Shown: positions 42,285 to 50,865 of the stretch, in pieces | Numbering within the stretch: the first letter of the stretch is position 1 | How the letters are laid out: each line of letters opens with the position of its first letter | Assembly (NCBI RefSeq): GCF_004795255.1 | Contig: NZ_SSBQ01000002.1 | Location: forward strand, 787,001-851,000 | Origin: Streptomyces sp. RKND-216 | Lineage (GTDB): Bacteria; Actinomycetota; Actinomycetes; Streptomycetales; Streptomycetaceae | Reading direction: 5' to 3' | DNA length: 64,000 nt | Translations under genes and position numbers: made by a program | Notes under the pieces: model-generated | The model's input: only the letters and a program-made list of their open reading frames with translations | The model's database searches: none | What the model was told of the DNA's origin: nothing

Positions 42285-43040
42285 GTGCGAGTGGACGGGG
42301 CACGCGTTCTGGTGGCCGGTGCGACCGGTGTGCTGGGCACTGCCGTGTGTACCGCGCTGCACGGGCGCGGCGCGCGGCTCGCCGTCGCGGGCCGGAACCC
42401 GCACCGGCTCGCCGGGGTCACGGGTGCCCTCTCACCTGACGGTGGCGGACCACCCCCGTCCCGTACGTTCGACGCCTACGACCTCTCCGGCTGCGGCGCC
42501 CTGCCGTCGTGGGCCGCGGAGGAACTCGGCGGACTGGACGCCGTACTGGCGCTGCCGGGTGTGGCGGGCTTCGGCACCGCCGCGGAGACGGAGGACGCGG
42601 TGGCCGAGCACCTGTTCACGGTCAACGCGCTGTGTCCCCTCGCCGTCCTGCGTGCCGCGCTGCCCCTGCTCGGCCGGGGTGGCGCGATCGGCGCGGTGAG
42701 CGGGGTCCTGGTCGAGCGTGCGCAACCGTCCATGGCGGACTACGGGGCGGCGAAGGCGGCGCTGAGCCACTGGCTGACGGCCGTGCGGACGGAGGAACGG
42801 CGCCGCGGCGTCCAGGTCCTCGACGCGCGGCTGCCCCACCTGGACACCGGTTTCGCAGGACGTGCGGTCGCCGGAACGCCGCCTGCGCTTCCCGCGGGGG
42901 TGCCGGCCGAGGCGGCGGCGGACGCCGTCGTGGACGCGCTCGCCGACGGTGCCGGCGTCCTCGCGCCGGGGCCGGAGCCGGGGCCGGGGCCGGGGCCGGG
43001 GCCGGGGCCGGGCGGAGGCTTCGCCACCCGGCCGCGGTGA
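42285..43040 (+). CDS. Short-chain dehydrogenase/reductase family protein
   Basis: A 251-residue Rossmann-fold SDR. The nucleotide motif reads AGATGVLG near residues 11-18, the N-A-L-C segment follows strand 4, and the catalytic pair is YGAAK (Tyr and Lys) with a serine in AVSGVLVE. It would be an NAD(P)-dependent oxidoreductase of unknown substrate. GTG at 42285 is supported by GAGGGAGG upstream. The C-terminus ends in an unusual Pro-Gly run encoded by a GGGGCC repeat. Confidence 0.85.
   Translation: MRVDGARVLVAGATGVLGTAVCTALHGRGARLAVAGRNPHRLAGVTGALSPDGGGPPPSRTFDAYDLSGCGALPSWAAEELGGLDAVLALPGVAGFGTAAETEDAVAEHLFTVNALCPLAVLRAALPLLGRGGAIGAVSGVLVERAQPSMADYGAAKAALSHWLTAVRTEERRRGVQVLDARLPHLDTGFAGRAVAGTPPALPAGVPAEAAADAVVDALADGAGVLAPGPEPGPGPGPGPGPGGGFATRPR
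42969..43013 (+). repeat. GGGGCC hexanucleotide tandem repeat
   Basis: About seven units of GGGGCC, one degenerate, at the 3' end of the SDR gene. They encode alternating Pro and Gly. The tract is slippage-prone in units of six bases, so copy number can change without shifting the frame, and the G-runs could form quadruplexes. Confidence 0.85.
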
Positions 43041-43066
43041 GGCGCCCGCCCTGCCGTTTCGGTGTC

Positions 43067-45142
43067 CTACCGGCGGCTGCGGGCGAGGAGGTAGAGGAAG
43101 TACGGGGTGCCGACGGCGGCCGTCATGAGCCCGGCGCCGAGCTGGGCGGGGGCGATGACGGTCCGGCCCAGCAGGTCGGCGATGCAGACCAGGGTGGCTC
43201 CGAGGACGACCGCGACCGGCACGACCCGCACGTGCTGCCGTCCGACGAGGGCGCGGGCGGCGTGCGGGGCGACGAGGCCGACGAAGCCGATCGTGCCCGC
43301 CGCCGCCACCGCCGTGGCGGCGAGCAGGACGCCGAGCGCCAGGAAGCCGAACCTCCCCCGGGCCAGGCCGAGTCCGAGCAGCCGCGGGGTGTCCTCGTCG
43401 AGGGAGACGAGGTCGAGTTCGGTGCGCCGGGACACGGCGACGGCCGCCCCCACGGCGAGCACGACGGCGAGCGGCAGCACGTCGGGGAAGGTGCGGCCGT
43501 AGGTGGAGCCCGACAGCCAGGTCAGCGCCTTGACGGCGTTGAAGGGGTCGGTGAGGACGATGAGCAGGGCGACGAGGGCGGCGGTGCCGATCGCGCAGCC
43601 CATGCCGACGAGGACGAGCCGGTTCTGCTGGAACCCGCCCCGGGCGGAGAGCCCGAACACGACGGCGGCGGTGAGCGCGGCCCCGGCGAACGCCGCACCG
43701 GCGACGCTCCACGAACCGGCCATGGGCAGCGTGGTCACCAGGGCCACCGCACCCAGCGCGGCACCGCCGGAGACGCCCAGCACGCCCGGCTCGGCGAGGG
43801 GGTTGCGGGTCACGGCCTGGACGAGGGTGCCCGACAGGGCGAGGGCGGCGCCCGCGAGGAGGGCCGCCAGGACCCGCGGCACGCGGGTGTCGAGGACGAA
43901 GGTGAGGGTCCGGCCGGCGTTGGACTGCAGCCAGTTGGCGACGTCGCCCAGCAGCAGCTTGCTGTCGCCGAGCAGGACTGCGGCGAGCGTCACGCCGACG
44001 AGCACCACCACCGCGGCGGTCGTGGTGGCCAGGAAGGCGGTGCGGCTGCGGATGCGGAGCCGGTCGACCTCGGTGGCACCGCCGGTGTCGCGGCCGCGCG
44101 TCGCCATCACGACGAGAAAGGCGGCGCCGAGGAGGCTGGTGACGATGCCGGTGGGGACGGCGACGGCGAGGTCGCCCGGCACGGCCGCGCGCAGCGCCAC
44201 GTCCGAGCCGAGCACCAGCACGCCGCCGACCAGTCCGGCGACCGGCATGCTCGTCCACGGCCGGTTGAACGAGCGGAACCGGCGCCCGAGGAGGCGGACC
44301 AGTGCGGGGGCGCACAGGCCGACGAAGCCGATGGCTCCGGCCAGGGTGACGGAGGCGGCGGCCAGCAGCACCGCGAGCACCACCGTCGTGACGCGGGTGG
44401 CACGGACGGGGACGCCGAGGCCGCGCGCGGCGTCGTCGCCGAGGGAGAGGGCGTCGATGCGGCGGCTGAGCAGCAGCAGCCCGGCGAGGCCGACAAGGAC
44501 GAGCGGCACCATCTGCACCACGCCGTCGAAGCCGTTCTGGGCGATGCTGCCCTGGTTCCACGCGTACAGGCCGGCGGTCTGCTCGGGGAAGAGCAGGAGC
44601 AGCGCCTCGGTGAGGGCGATGAGGCCGAGGGTGAGGGCGCTGCCCGCGAGGACGAGCCGCACGGTGCCGGCGCCGAGGCCGGACAGGCCGAGGACGACGG
44701 TGGCGGCCAGGAGTCCGCCGGCGAAGGCGACCCCGGAGGAGGCGAACAGCGGCAGCGTGAGGCCGGTGGCGGCGGCCACGCCGAGCGCGAGGTAGGAGCC
44801 CGCGTTGACGGCGAGGGTGTCGGGTGAGGCGAGCACGTTGCGGCTGATCGCCTGGAGGGCGGCGCCCGCCGCGCCGAGGGCGGCGCCGACGAGCAGGCCG
44901 GCGGTCATCCGGGGCAGCCGGGAGGCGATGACGACGGAGGCGTCGCCGGGTTCGGCACGGCCGGTGAGCGCCTTCCAGACTTCGGCCGGGCCGACCGCGG
45001 CGGTGCCCTGCGTGAGGTCGGCGAGCGCGAGGGTGGCGAGGGTCAGGACCAGCGCGGCCGTCACCGCGGCCGTGCCCGTACGCCGGGTCTTCGAGTCGCC
45101 GGGGGGCGTGCGGGTGGCGGGAGGGGTTGCGGTGACGGCCAT
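43067..45142 (-). CDS. Fused FecCD-type iron-siderophore ABC permease
   Basis: A 691-residue membrane protein made of two FecCD permease halves joined in one chain, as in FhuB. Each half carries the coupling-helix region near GAIGFVGLCAPALVRLLG (first half) and GTIGFVGLVAPHAARALVG (second half). Each also has ASRLPRMTAGLLVGAALG- or DTRVPRVLAALLAGAALA-type segments. About 18-20 transmembrane helices are expected. It starts four bases after the binding-protein gene, completing a three-gene import operon read leftwards. ATG at 45142. Confidence 0.93.
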   Translation of the reverse strand: MAVTATPPATRTPPGDSKTRRTGTAAVTAALVLTLATLALADLTQGTAAVGPAEVWKALTGRAEPGDASVVIASRLPRMTAGLLVGAALGAAGAALQAISRNVLASPDTLAVNAGSYLALGVAAATGLTLPLFASSGVAFAGGLLAATVVLGLSGLGAGTVRLVLAGSALTLGLIALTEALLLLFPEQTAGLYAWNQGSIAQNGFDGVVQMVPLVLVGLAGLLLLSRRIDALSLGDDAARGLGVPVRATRVTTVVLAVLLAAASVTLAGAIGFVGLCAPALVRLLGRRFRSFNRPWTSMPVAGLVGGVLVLGSDVALRAAVPGDLAVAVPTGIVTSLLGAAFLVVMATRGRDTGGATEVDRLRIRSRTAFLATTTAAVVVLVGVTLAAVLLGDSKLLLGDVANWLQSNAGRTLTFVLDTRVPRVLAALLAGAALALSGTLVQAVTRNPLAEPGVLGVSGGAALGAVALVTTLPMAGSWSVAGAAFAGAALTAAVVFGLSARGGFQQNRLVLVGMGCAIGTAALVALLIVLTDPFNAVKALTWLSGSTYGRTFPDVLPLAVVLAVGAAVAVSRRTELDLVSLDEDTPRLLGLGLARGRFGFLALGVLLAATAVAAAGTIGFVGLVAPHAARALVGRQHVRVVPVAVVLGATLVCIADLLGRTVIAPAQLGAGLMTAAVGTPYFLYLLARSRR

Positions 45143-45146
45143 GCTG

Positions 45147-46124
45147 CTACTTCGTCAGCGCCTCGACGAGGGCGTCGATGTACGCCTCCATCGACTCGGT
45201 GCCGCCGAACATCCAGATGCCGTCGGGCAGCCGGTGCACGTTGCCGGCCTTCACGAACGGCAGGGCCTTCCAGACGGCGTTGTCGGCGAGTTCGTCGGTG
45301 AAGGGCGTGCTGGCCTCGTCGCCGTCGCTGCCGATGTGGGCGAAGTGCACGTCGTCGCCGAGCGTGGTGAGCCCTTCGACGTCGGTGGCCCCGAGTCCGT
45401 AGGCCTCGTCGCCCTTCATCCTCCAGGCGTTCTCCAGGCCGACCTTCTCGTTGACCTCGCCGATGAGGGAGCGGGAGGTGAACGGCCGGACGGAGACCTG
45501 GTTGGAGGTCACGTAGCCGTCGGCGAAGGCGAAGGACGCGCCGCCGAGTCCGGCCTCGTCCAGCGCCTTCCTCCCCTCGGCGATCTTCGCCTCGAAGTCG
45601 GCCTTGAGCGTGTCGGCCTTGTCGGTGGTGCCGGTGGCCTTGGCGATGAGGTCGAGGTTCCGAGTCATCCGGTCGATCTGACCGGAGGCGTCGGCGGAGC
45701 GCACCGTCAGGACGGGCGCGACCTCGCGCAGCTGCTTGACCGCGGACGGCTGGAGGTCGGTGGTGGCGACGATGAGGTCCGGCTTGAGCGAGGCGATTCC
45801 GTCCATGCTGGGCTCGCCGCGGACGCCGACGTCCTTGGGGTCGTTCTCCAGCGGGACGACGGTGTCCCAGGTGTTGTAGCCCTTGACGTCGGCAACGCCA
45901 ACCGGGTCGATGCCCAGGGAGACGAGGTGCTCGACGACGTTCCACTCGGTGCCGACCACGCGTTCGGCGGGGCCGTCGAGGATGACCTTCTTGCCCTGGG
46001 CGTCGGTGAGGACGAGGGACTCGCCGGACTTCTTCGCGTCGTCGGCGGCGGGCTCGGTGGTGCCGCAGGCGGTCAGGGTGAGGGCGGCGGTGGCCGCCGC
46101 CGCGGCGAGGAGGAGGCGTCTCAT
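45147..46124 (-). CDS. Iron-siderophore ABC transporter substrate-binding lipoprotein
   Basis: A 325-residue FhuD/FepB-type periplasmic-binding protein with a lipoprotein signal (lipobox LTAC, Cys20). The mature part contains AERVVGTEWNVVEHLVSLGI and KPDLIVATTD, typical of the helical-backbone class III binding fold. It should capture a ferric siderophore or haem-like iron complex outside the membrane. Its ATG overlaps the stop of the ATPase gene (ATGA), and the permease follows. Confidence 0.93.
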   Translation of the reverse strand: MRRLLLAAAAATAALTLTACGTTEPAADDAKKSGESLVLTDAQGKKVILDGPAERVVGTEWNVVEHLVSLGIDPVGVADVKGYNTWDTVVPLENDPKDVGVRGEPSMDGIASLKPDLIVATTDLQPSAVKQLREVAPVLTVRSADASGQIDRMTRNLDLIAKATGTTDKADTLKADFEAKIAEGRKALDEAGLGGASFAFADGYVTSNQVSVRPFTSRSLIGEVNEKVGLENAWRMKGDEAYGLGATDVEGLTTLGDDVHFAHIGSDGDEASTPFTDELADNAVWKALPFVKAGNVHRLPDGIWMFGGTESMEAYIDALVEALTK

Positions 46125-46981
46125 GAGGGTGTGGTGAGCCTTTCGCTTCGGGTGTGGTGGCGGCCGACGGCACGGGTGCGCAGGTGGCCGGTCAGGGGGT
46201 CCGCGGCGACCTCGACGCGGATGCCGTAGGTCTCCGTGAGGCGTTCGGGGGTCAGGACGTCCTCGGGGGGTCCGTCCGCGACGATCCGTCCCTCGTGGAG
46301 CAGCACGATCCGGTCGGCGACCGCGGCCGCCTGGTCGAGGTCGTGCAGGACGACGCCGACGGCGATGTCGTGGACGTCCGCGAGGTCGCGGATGAGGTCG
46401 AGGAGTTCGACCTGATAGCGCAGGTCGAGGTAGGTCGTCGGTTCGTCGAGCAGGAGGACGCCGGTCTCCTGGGCGAGGCAGCCGGCGAGCCAGACGCGCT
46501 GGAGCTGTCCTCCGGAGAGGTGTTCGGCGCCTCGTTCGGCGAGTTCCTCGACGCCGGTCAGCCGGAGGGCCCGGTCCACGGCCGCCCGGCCGCGCGGGTC
46601 GGCCCTGCCCCAGCGCCCCCGGTACGGGTAGCGGCCGAACTCCACGACGTCCCGTACCGACAGGCCGCTGGGCGCGGCGCGGCCCTGGGTGAGCAGGGCC
46701 ACCTGCCGGGAGAACTCGCGGGGGCTCAGCGCGAAGCCGTCGGTGTCGGCGTCGATGGTGAGCGTGCCCTGCCGGGGCCGCTGCAGGCGGGCGAGGGTCC
46801 GCAGCAGCGTCGACTTCCCGCTGCCGTTCGGGCCGACCAGGACGGTGACCTCGCCGAGCGGCAGAGCGACCGACGCGTCGTGCACGACGTCGACGGCGTC
46901 GTAGGCGACGGTCAGGTCCGCGGCCGACAGCGCGTGACCGCGGACGGACGGGGCCTCGGGGGTCTCTTCACCAGCTTTCAC
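46121..46981 (-). CDS. Iron-siderophore ABC transporter ATP-binding protein
   Basis: A 286-residue FhuC/FecE-type ATPase. Walker A is GPNGSGKST, the signature is LSGGQLQRV, Walker B is LLLDEPTTYLD, and LHDLDQA carries the switch His. It powers uptake by the fused permease. It is the first gene of the operon, with an iron box 5-24 bases upstream of the chosen GTG (46981). No ribosome-binding site precedes that GTG, so the message may be leaderless, or a different start may be used. Confidence 0.92.
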   Translation of the reverse strand: MKAGEETPEAPSVRGHALSAADLTVAYDAVDVVHDASVALPLGEVTVLVGPNGSGKSTLLRTLARLQRPRQGTLTIDADTDGFALSPREFSRQVALLTQGRAAPSGLSVRDVVEFGRYPYRGRWGRADPRGRAAVDRALRLTGVEELAERGAEHLSGGQLQRVWLAGCLAQETGVLLLDEPTTYLDLRYQVELLDLIRDLADVHDIAVGVVLHDLDQAAAVADRIVLLHEGRIVADGPPEDVLTPERLTETYGIRVEVAADPLTGHLRTRAVGRHHTRSERLTTPS

Positions 46982-46986
46982 GCAGA

Positions 46987-47005
46987 TAAGGCTAGCCTCA
47001 CCTAA
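46987..47005 (-). promoter_or_regulatory. Iron box (DmdR/IdeR operator)
   Basis: Read on the minus strand the site is TTAGGTGAGGCTAGCCTTA, close to the actinobacterial iron-box consensus TTAGGTTAGGCTCACCTAA. It lies directly upstream of the ATPase gene, so the uptake operon should be repressed by Fe-loaded DmdR/IdeR and induced by iron starvation. Confidence 0.88.
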
Positions 47006-47167
47006 ACGGACCGAGGAATCCGGGGGTGCCGCACGTTTCCGCCTTCCGGATCGTCGCGGCGCTGTGGAGCATGCAGCCGGTTCGACCCTCTTGTCCAGAA
47101 GCGCCGTCGCCGGAGGGCCCCGGCGGGATTCCGTCCACGACCCCCGGGCACCCCAGGGCACCCGGGC

Positions 47168-47869
47168 TTACGCGGTGGAGCGGTCGAGCACGCAGTCGCC
47201 GCAGGTGCTTCCGCCGACGCGGTAGTACAGGCAGCAGCTGCGGCGGCGGAACGCCACCACCTCGCCGCCGCGGGTGGCGAGCCGGCCCGTCCCGGCGAGC
47301 GGCTCGCGGTCCAGCAGCGCCCGCGCCCAGGTCAGCGGAGGGAAGTCCGGGTGCGGCAGCTGCGCGTGGAGCACGCGCAGCGTGCCCACGAGCGCCGAGG
47401 CCGCGTTGCCCCACAGGACCTGGGGGGAGAGCCGGAAGACGCGCCGCATCTCGTCGGCGAGCGGCGCGAGGTGGCCCTCCACCACGATTTCGTGGAGCGT
47501 GTCGGCGGGGTCGCCCGGGACGGCGGCGACCGGGTCCACAAGCCACAGCGCGAGCGGCCCGGAGGGCACGGCCCGCCACCAGAGGCGTTCGGGGGACAGG
47601 TCGGGCACCCGGCCGGCGAGCGCGGCCGTGCCCAGCGCGACCGACCACAGCCGGGACGCCAGCCCGAGATGCAGGGTGGAGGCCGAGACCCGGACGTCAC
47701 CGGTGCCCATCCGCCGCCCCACGTCGGCCACTGCTTCGGCCAGGAGCACCGGATCGGCGTACAGCCGGGCGAGCGGCAGGAAGCCAGCGGCGTCCGCCCG
47801 CGGCCCGGTGCCGATGGCGAAGTAGGGGCCGATCGCGGAGGTCCGTCCCAGCACGTCATCGGTCAACAC
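47168..47869 (-). CDS. FhuF-like (2Fe-2S) ferric-siderophore reductase
   Basis: A 233-residue protein ending with the cysteine pattern of FhuF-type reductases: RSCCLYYRVGGSTCGDC (CC-x9-C-x2-C), the ligands of an unusual [2Fe-2S] cluster. FhuF proteins reduce ferric siderophores inside the cell so iron can be released. It lies 186 bases upstream of the uptake operon, same strand, with no iron box that I can see at its own start. GTG at 47869 is chosen because GAGG lies eight bases upstream; a longer form from 47893 is possible. Confidence 0.87.
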   Translation of the reverse strand: MLTDDVLGRTSAIGPYFAIGTGPRADAAGFLPLARLYADPVLLAEAVADVGRRMGTGDVRVSASTLHLGLASRLWSVALGTAALAGRVPDLSPERLWWRAVPSGPLALWLVDPVAAVPGDPADTLHEIVVEGHLAPLADEMRRVFRLSPQVLWGNAASALVGTLRVLHAQLPHPDFPPLTWARALLDREPLAGTGRLATRGGEVVAFRRRSCCLYYRVGGSTCGDCVLDRSTA

Positions 47870-48041
47870 TCCGCCAGCCTCGCACGGAGCCACTGCGTAC
47901 AGAAGCGCGCCTCACCGCGGTTCAGCGCATCTCCTGGTTGTCGCGTACATGCCTACGTGCTTTCCTTGCGGGGCTCATCCCGGTCGACTCCCCCGGTCCA
48001 CCCGGCGGGAGTGGACGAGACCTCACGGAAGGAGAACACGT

Positions 48042-49514
48042 ATGCGTGGGAGACGACGCAGACGTCCGGTCCTGACAGGCGCCCTGGCACTCCTGGTCGC
48101 CCTCGGCGTGACCACCGGTTCCGGAGCGGCCACCGCGTCCGACGCGAGCTCTGCGGGGAAGGCTCCGGGCCAGGGGGTCTCCTGGCGTGCGGAGTTGGGT
48201 GTGCGGGGCGGTGACGACGTGGGCGTGCGTTTCGCGGACGGTGCGTTGCGGTTGCGTGCGGAGGGGGTGCGTCCGGCGTCGGCCGGGGGTGAGGGCGCGC
48301 AGGGTGCGGCGGTGCTGCCCGTGCGCGACCTGGGCCGTGCGGTGCACCGGGTGTCGGTGGATCTGGAGGCGCGGACGCCGCAGGGCACGCGGGTCGCGGT
48401 CGATGTGCGCGGGCGCGGCGCGGGCGGCGTGTGGACGGAGTGGCGGGAGGCGGCGGCCGGTGCGCCGGCGCTGCTGCCGCGTGCGGCGTCCTCGGTGCAG
48501 GCGCGGGTGACCCTGTTCGGGGTGGCCGGCGGTGGGGTGAGCCCGGTGGTGGAGGAGTTGCGGCTGTCGGCGGAGGCGGTGCCGGCCTCGGAGCGGGCGA
48601 AGGAGCGGCCGCGGGCGGCTGCGGCGTTCTCCGCGACGGTGTTCGCGACCCGTGAGGGTCTGGTGGGGCACACCACGGCCAACGGTCATGTCATCCAGCC
48701 CAACGACCACTTCGTGGCGCTGCCCTCGCGGCGGGGTCTGTCGCCGAAGGGCAGCCACGAGTACTCGGTGCGGGTGTGCGGCCCGGCGCGCTGCGAGACG
48801 GCGCCGGTGTGGGACGTCGGCCCGTGGAACACCAAGGACGACTACTGGAACCCGTCCTCCGTGCGGGAGATGTGGAAGGACCTGCCCCAGGGCAAGCCCG
48901 AGGCGCAGGCCGCCTACCAGGACAACTACAACGGCGGCGCCGACGAGTTCGGCCGCCAGGTCGCCAACCCGGCGGGCATCGACCTCGCCGACGGCACCTT
49001 CTACAACGTCGGCCTCAACAACAACGGCTGGGTCACCGTCACCTACCTGTGGACCGACGGCGGCGGAGGCACCCCTCAGCTGAGCTTCCCCTCCTACAGC
49101 ACCCTGCGCGACGGCTCCAGCGGCCCGCAGGTGAGCGCCGCCCAGCACCTGCTGAACACGAACGGATTCGACGCGGGCGCCGTCGACGGCGCCTTCGGGC
49201 CCAACACCGAGAGTGCCGTGCGGGCCTTCCAGCAGAGCCGGAGCCTGTCCGTCGACGGCGTGGTCGGCTCCAAGACCTGGACCGCGCTCCTCTCCGCAGG
49301 CAGCAAGCCCGTCCTGCGGCAGGGCGACAGTGGCGCGGCGGTGGAACGGCTGCAGCGCGCGCTGACGGCCGCGCTCGGACGCACCGTGGATGCCGACGGC
49401 GCCTTCGGGCCGAACACCGACGACGCGGTCCGCGACTACCAGAGCAGCCGCGGGCTCGGGGTCGACGGGATCGTCGGCAGCGGGACCTGGGGCGCCCTGC
49501 AAGCAGGCAGGTGA
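48042..49514 (+). CDS. Secreted protein with two peptidoglycan-binding domains
   Basis: A 490-residue exported protein. A signal peptide (RRRRR followed by a hydrophobic stretch ending near GAATASDA) is followed by a roughly 170-residue region of unknown fold. A middle domain carries VWDVGPWNTKDDYW and PAGIDLADGTFYNVGLNN, which look like a double-psi beta-barrel (RlpA/expansin-like) fold. Two PG_binding_1 repeats follow (GSSGPQVSAAQHLL..., VDGAFGPNTESAVRAFQ; GDSGAAVERLQRAL..., ADGAFGPNTDDAVRDYQ). It probably acts in the cell wall as a hydrolase or structural protein. GGAAGGAG precedes the ATG. Confidence 0.85.
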   Translation: MRGRRRRRPVLTGALALLVALGVTTGSGAATASDASSAGKAPGQGVSWRAELGVRGGDDVGVRFADGALRLRAEGVRPASAGGEGAQGAAVLPVRDLGRAVHRVSVDLEARTPQGTRVAVDVRGRGAGGVWTEWREAAAGAPALLPRAASSVQARVTLFGVAGGGVSPVVEELRLSAEAVPASERAKERPRAAAAFSATVFATREGLVGHTTANGHVIQPNDHFVALPSRRGLSPKGSHEYSVRVCGPARCETAPVWDVGPWNTKDDYWNPSSVREMWKDLPQGKPEAQAAYQDNYNGGADEFGRQVANPAGIDLADGTFYNVGLNNNGWVTVTYLWTDGGGGTPQLSFPSYSTLRDGSSGPQVSAAQHLLNTNGFDAGAVDGAFGPNTESAVRAFQQSRSLSVDGVVGSKTWTALLSAGSKPVLRQGDSGAAVERLQRALTAALGRTVDADGAFGPNTDDAVRDYQSSRGLGVDGIVGSGTWGALQAGR

Positions 49515-49519
49515 CCGCC

Positions 49520-49554
49520 GCCCGGCCGCAGGCCCTCACGTCCTGCGGCCGGGC
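49520..49554 (+). terminator. Inverted repeat after the peptidoglycan-binding gene
   Basis: A perfect 13-base inverted repeat (gcccggccgcagg at 49520-49532 with 49542-49554) and nine-base loop, starting six bases after the stop codon. Confidence 0.65.
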
Positions 49555-49705
49555 CCGGCACACCGGGAGGTCCACCGGGACGGCGCCCATACAGCTGACG
49601 CTGTACCAGTGGCGCGACTGGACCCTGTCGATGACGTGCCGTAACCATGGGACTCCGGAGTGGGTTGACGGAGTACCGGGCAGGGCACGGAGAGGCGGGG
49701 CCGCG

Positions 49706-50548
49706 ATGGGGACGATCGACCACTGCACCACCAGTGCGTCGGAGCTGTCGGACAGCCTCAGGACCTTCGGCGCGGTGCTGAAGGCGCTGCGCGACGAAGC
49801 GCGCCTCACCCAGGAGGAGTTCGCGCCGCGGGTCAGCTACTCCTCCGCCTACATCGCGAAGATCGAGCAGGGAAAGCGCTTCCCGCCGAGGGAGTTGGTG
49901 GAGCGCTCGGAGGACGTGCTCGGCCCCCTCGCCGCCCGGGTCCTCGCTGCCGCGGCGCGCAGCCTCACCCGCCGAGTGGGACTGGCCTCGTGGTTCCAGC
50001 ACTGGGCCGCCATCGAGGAGGAGGCGGTGTCCCTCTACGCGTACGAGTGCGGTGTCGTGCCGGGCATGCTCCAGCCGGAGAAGTACATCCGGGAGATCTT
50101 CGCGCGGCGGCTTCCACCCCTCACCGACGAGCAGTCGGAGAATCAGGTGGCCGCCCGCCTGGCCCGGCAGCAGCTCCTGACCGAGCGCCCCAACACCACG
50201 TTCTGCTTCGTCATCGAGGAAGCGCTGCTGGCCCGTGGCTTCGGTGGGCCCGAGGTCACACGAGCGCTCCTCGACCACCTCCTGCACATGGGCTCCCGCC
50301 GCAACGTGGAGATCTCCGTGATGCCGTTGCGGCAGGAGGACCACTCGGGATTCGAGGGGCCGATGTACCTCGCCGAGACTCCTGACAACAGGTGGGTGGG
50401 GTACGTCGAAGCGCACGACAACAGCATGCTGGTGACCGACCCGAAATCCACAAGTGCCATGCTCAGCCGCTATGGGACACTGCGCTCCCAGGCTCTGAGC
50501 CGAAGGGCGACCGCGAGCCTGCTGACGCAGATGCGAGGAGCGCTATGA
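49706..50548 (+). CDS. XRE-family regulator with DUF5753 domain
   Basis: A 280-residue protein with an N-terminal helix-turn-helix (about residues 18-75; LTQEEFAPRVSYSSAYIAKI) and a C-terminal DUF5753 region (about 100-275; SLYAYECGVVPGMLQ and later GFEGPMYLAE). This is the abundant Streptomyces Scr1/BldB-partner type. Its stop overlaps the start of a DUF397 gene, the standard arrangement in which the small protein binds and controls the XRE partner. Targets are unknown. Confidence 0.92.
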   Translation: MGTIDHCTTSASELSDSLRTFGAVLKALRDEARLTQEEFAPRVSYSSAYIAKIEQGKRFPPRELVERSEDVLGPLAARVLAAAARSLTRRVGLASWFQHWAAIEEEAVSLYAYECGVVPGMLQPEKYIREIFARRLPPLTDEQSENQVAARLARQQLLTERPNTTFCFVIEEALLARGFGGPEVTRALLDHLLHMGSRRNVEISVMPLRQEDHSGFEGPMYLAETPDNRWVGYVEAHDNSMLVTDPKSTSAMLSRYGTLRSQALSRRATASLLTQMRGAL

Positions 50549-50736
50549 GCACCACGGGACCGGCCTGGTTCAAGAGCAGCTACAGCGGCGGTGGCGGCGG
50601 AAACTGCGTGGAGGTCGCCGCAGCGGAGTCCGCCGTTCTCGTGCGGGACTCCAAGGACACGGATCTCCCCGCCCTGACGGTCTCCGGCGACGCCTGGGCA
50701 GCCTTCACAGCGCAGGTCGCGGCCCGCCTGCCGTAG
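50545..50736 (+). CDS. DUF397 small protein
   Basis: A 63-residue DUF397 protein with the family signature FKSSYSGGGGGNCVEVA and VRDSKD. It overlaps the XRE gene by four bases (ATGA), so the two are translationally coupled. In characterised pairs such as Scr2/Scr1 it is thought to act as an antagonist or co-factor of the XRE protein. Confidence 0.93.
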   Translation: MSTTGPAWFKSSYSGGGGGNCVEVAAAESAVLVRDSKDTDLPALTVSGDAWAAFTAQVAARLP

Positions 50737-50865
50737 TCCGTTCGTCCCGGGAGTCCCCCGGAACGCCCACACCTCGGCGTGTACATGTCCGCAGAGGGGG
50801 GAAGTGGACCGCTGCCGCCGACGTGACACGAAGGCGGGCGGCGCGAGGGCGTGAAGGGGGACTTC

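Noticed and set aside
42432..44827. Large overlapping open frames on both strands across the SDR and permease genes
   Set aside because: Translations are Arg/Gly/Ala-rich without recognisable motifs, while the opposing SDR and FecCD frames carry full family signatures.
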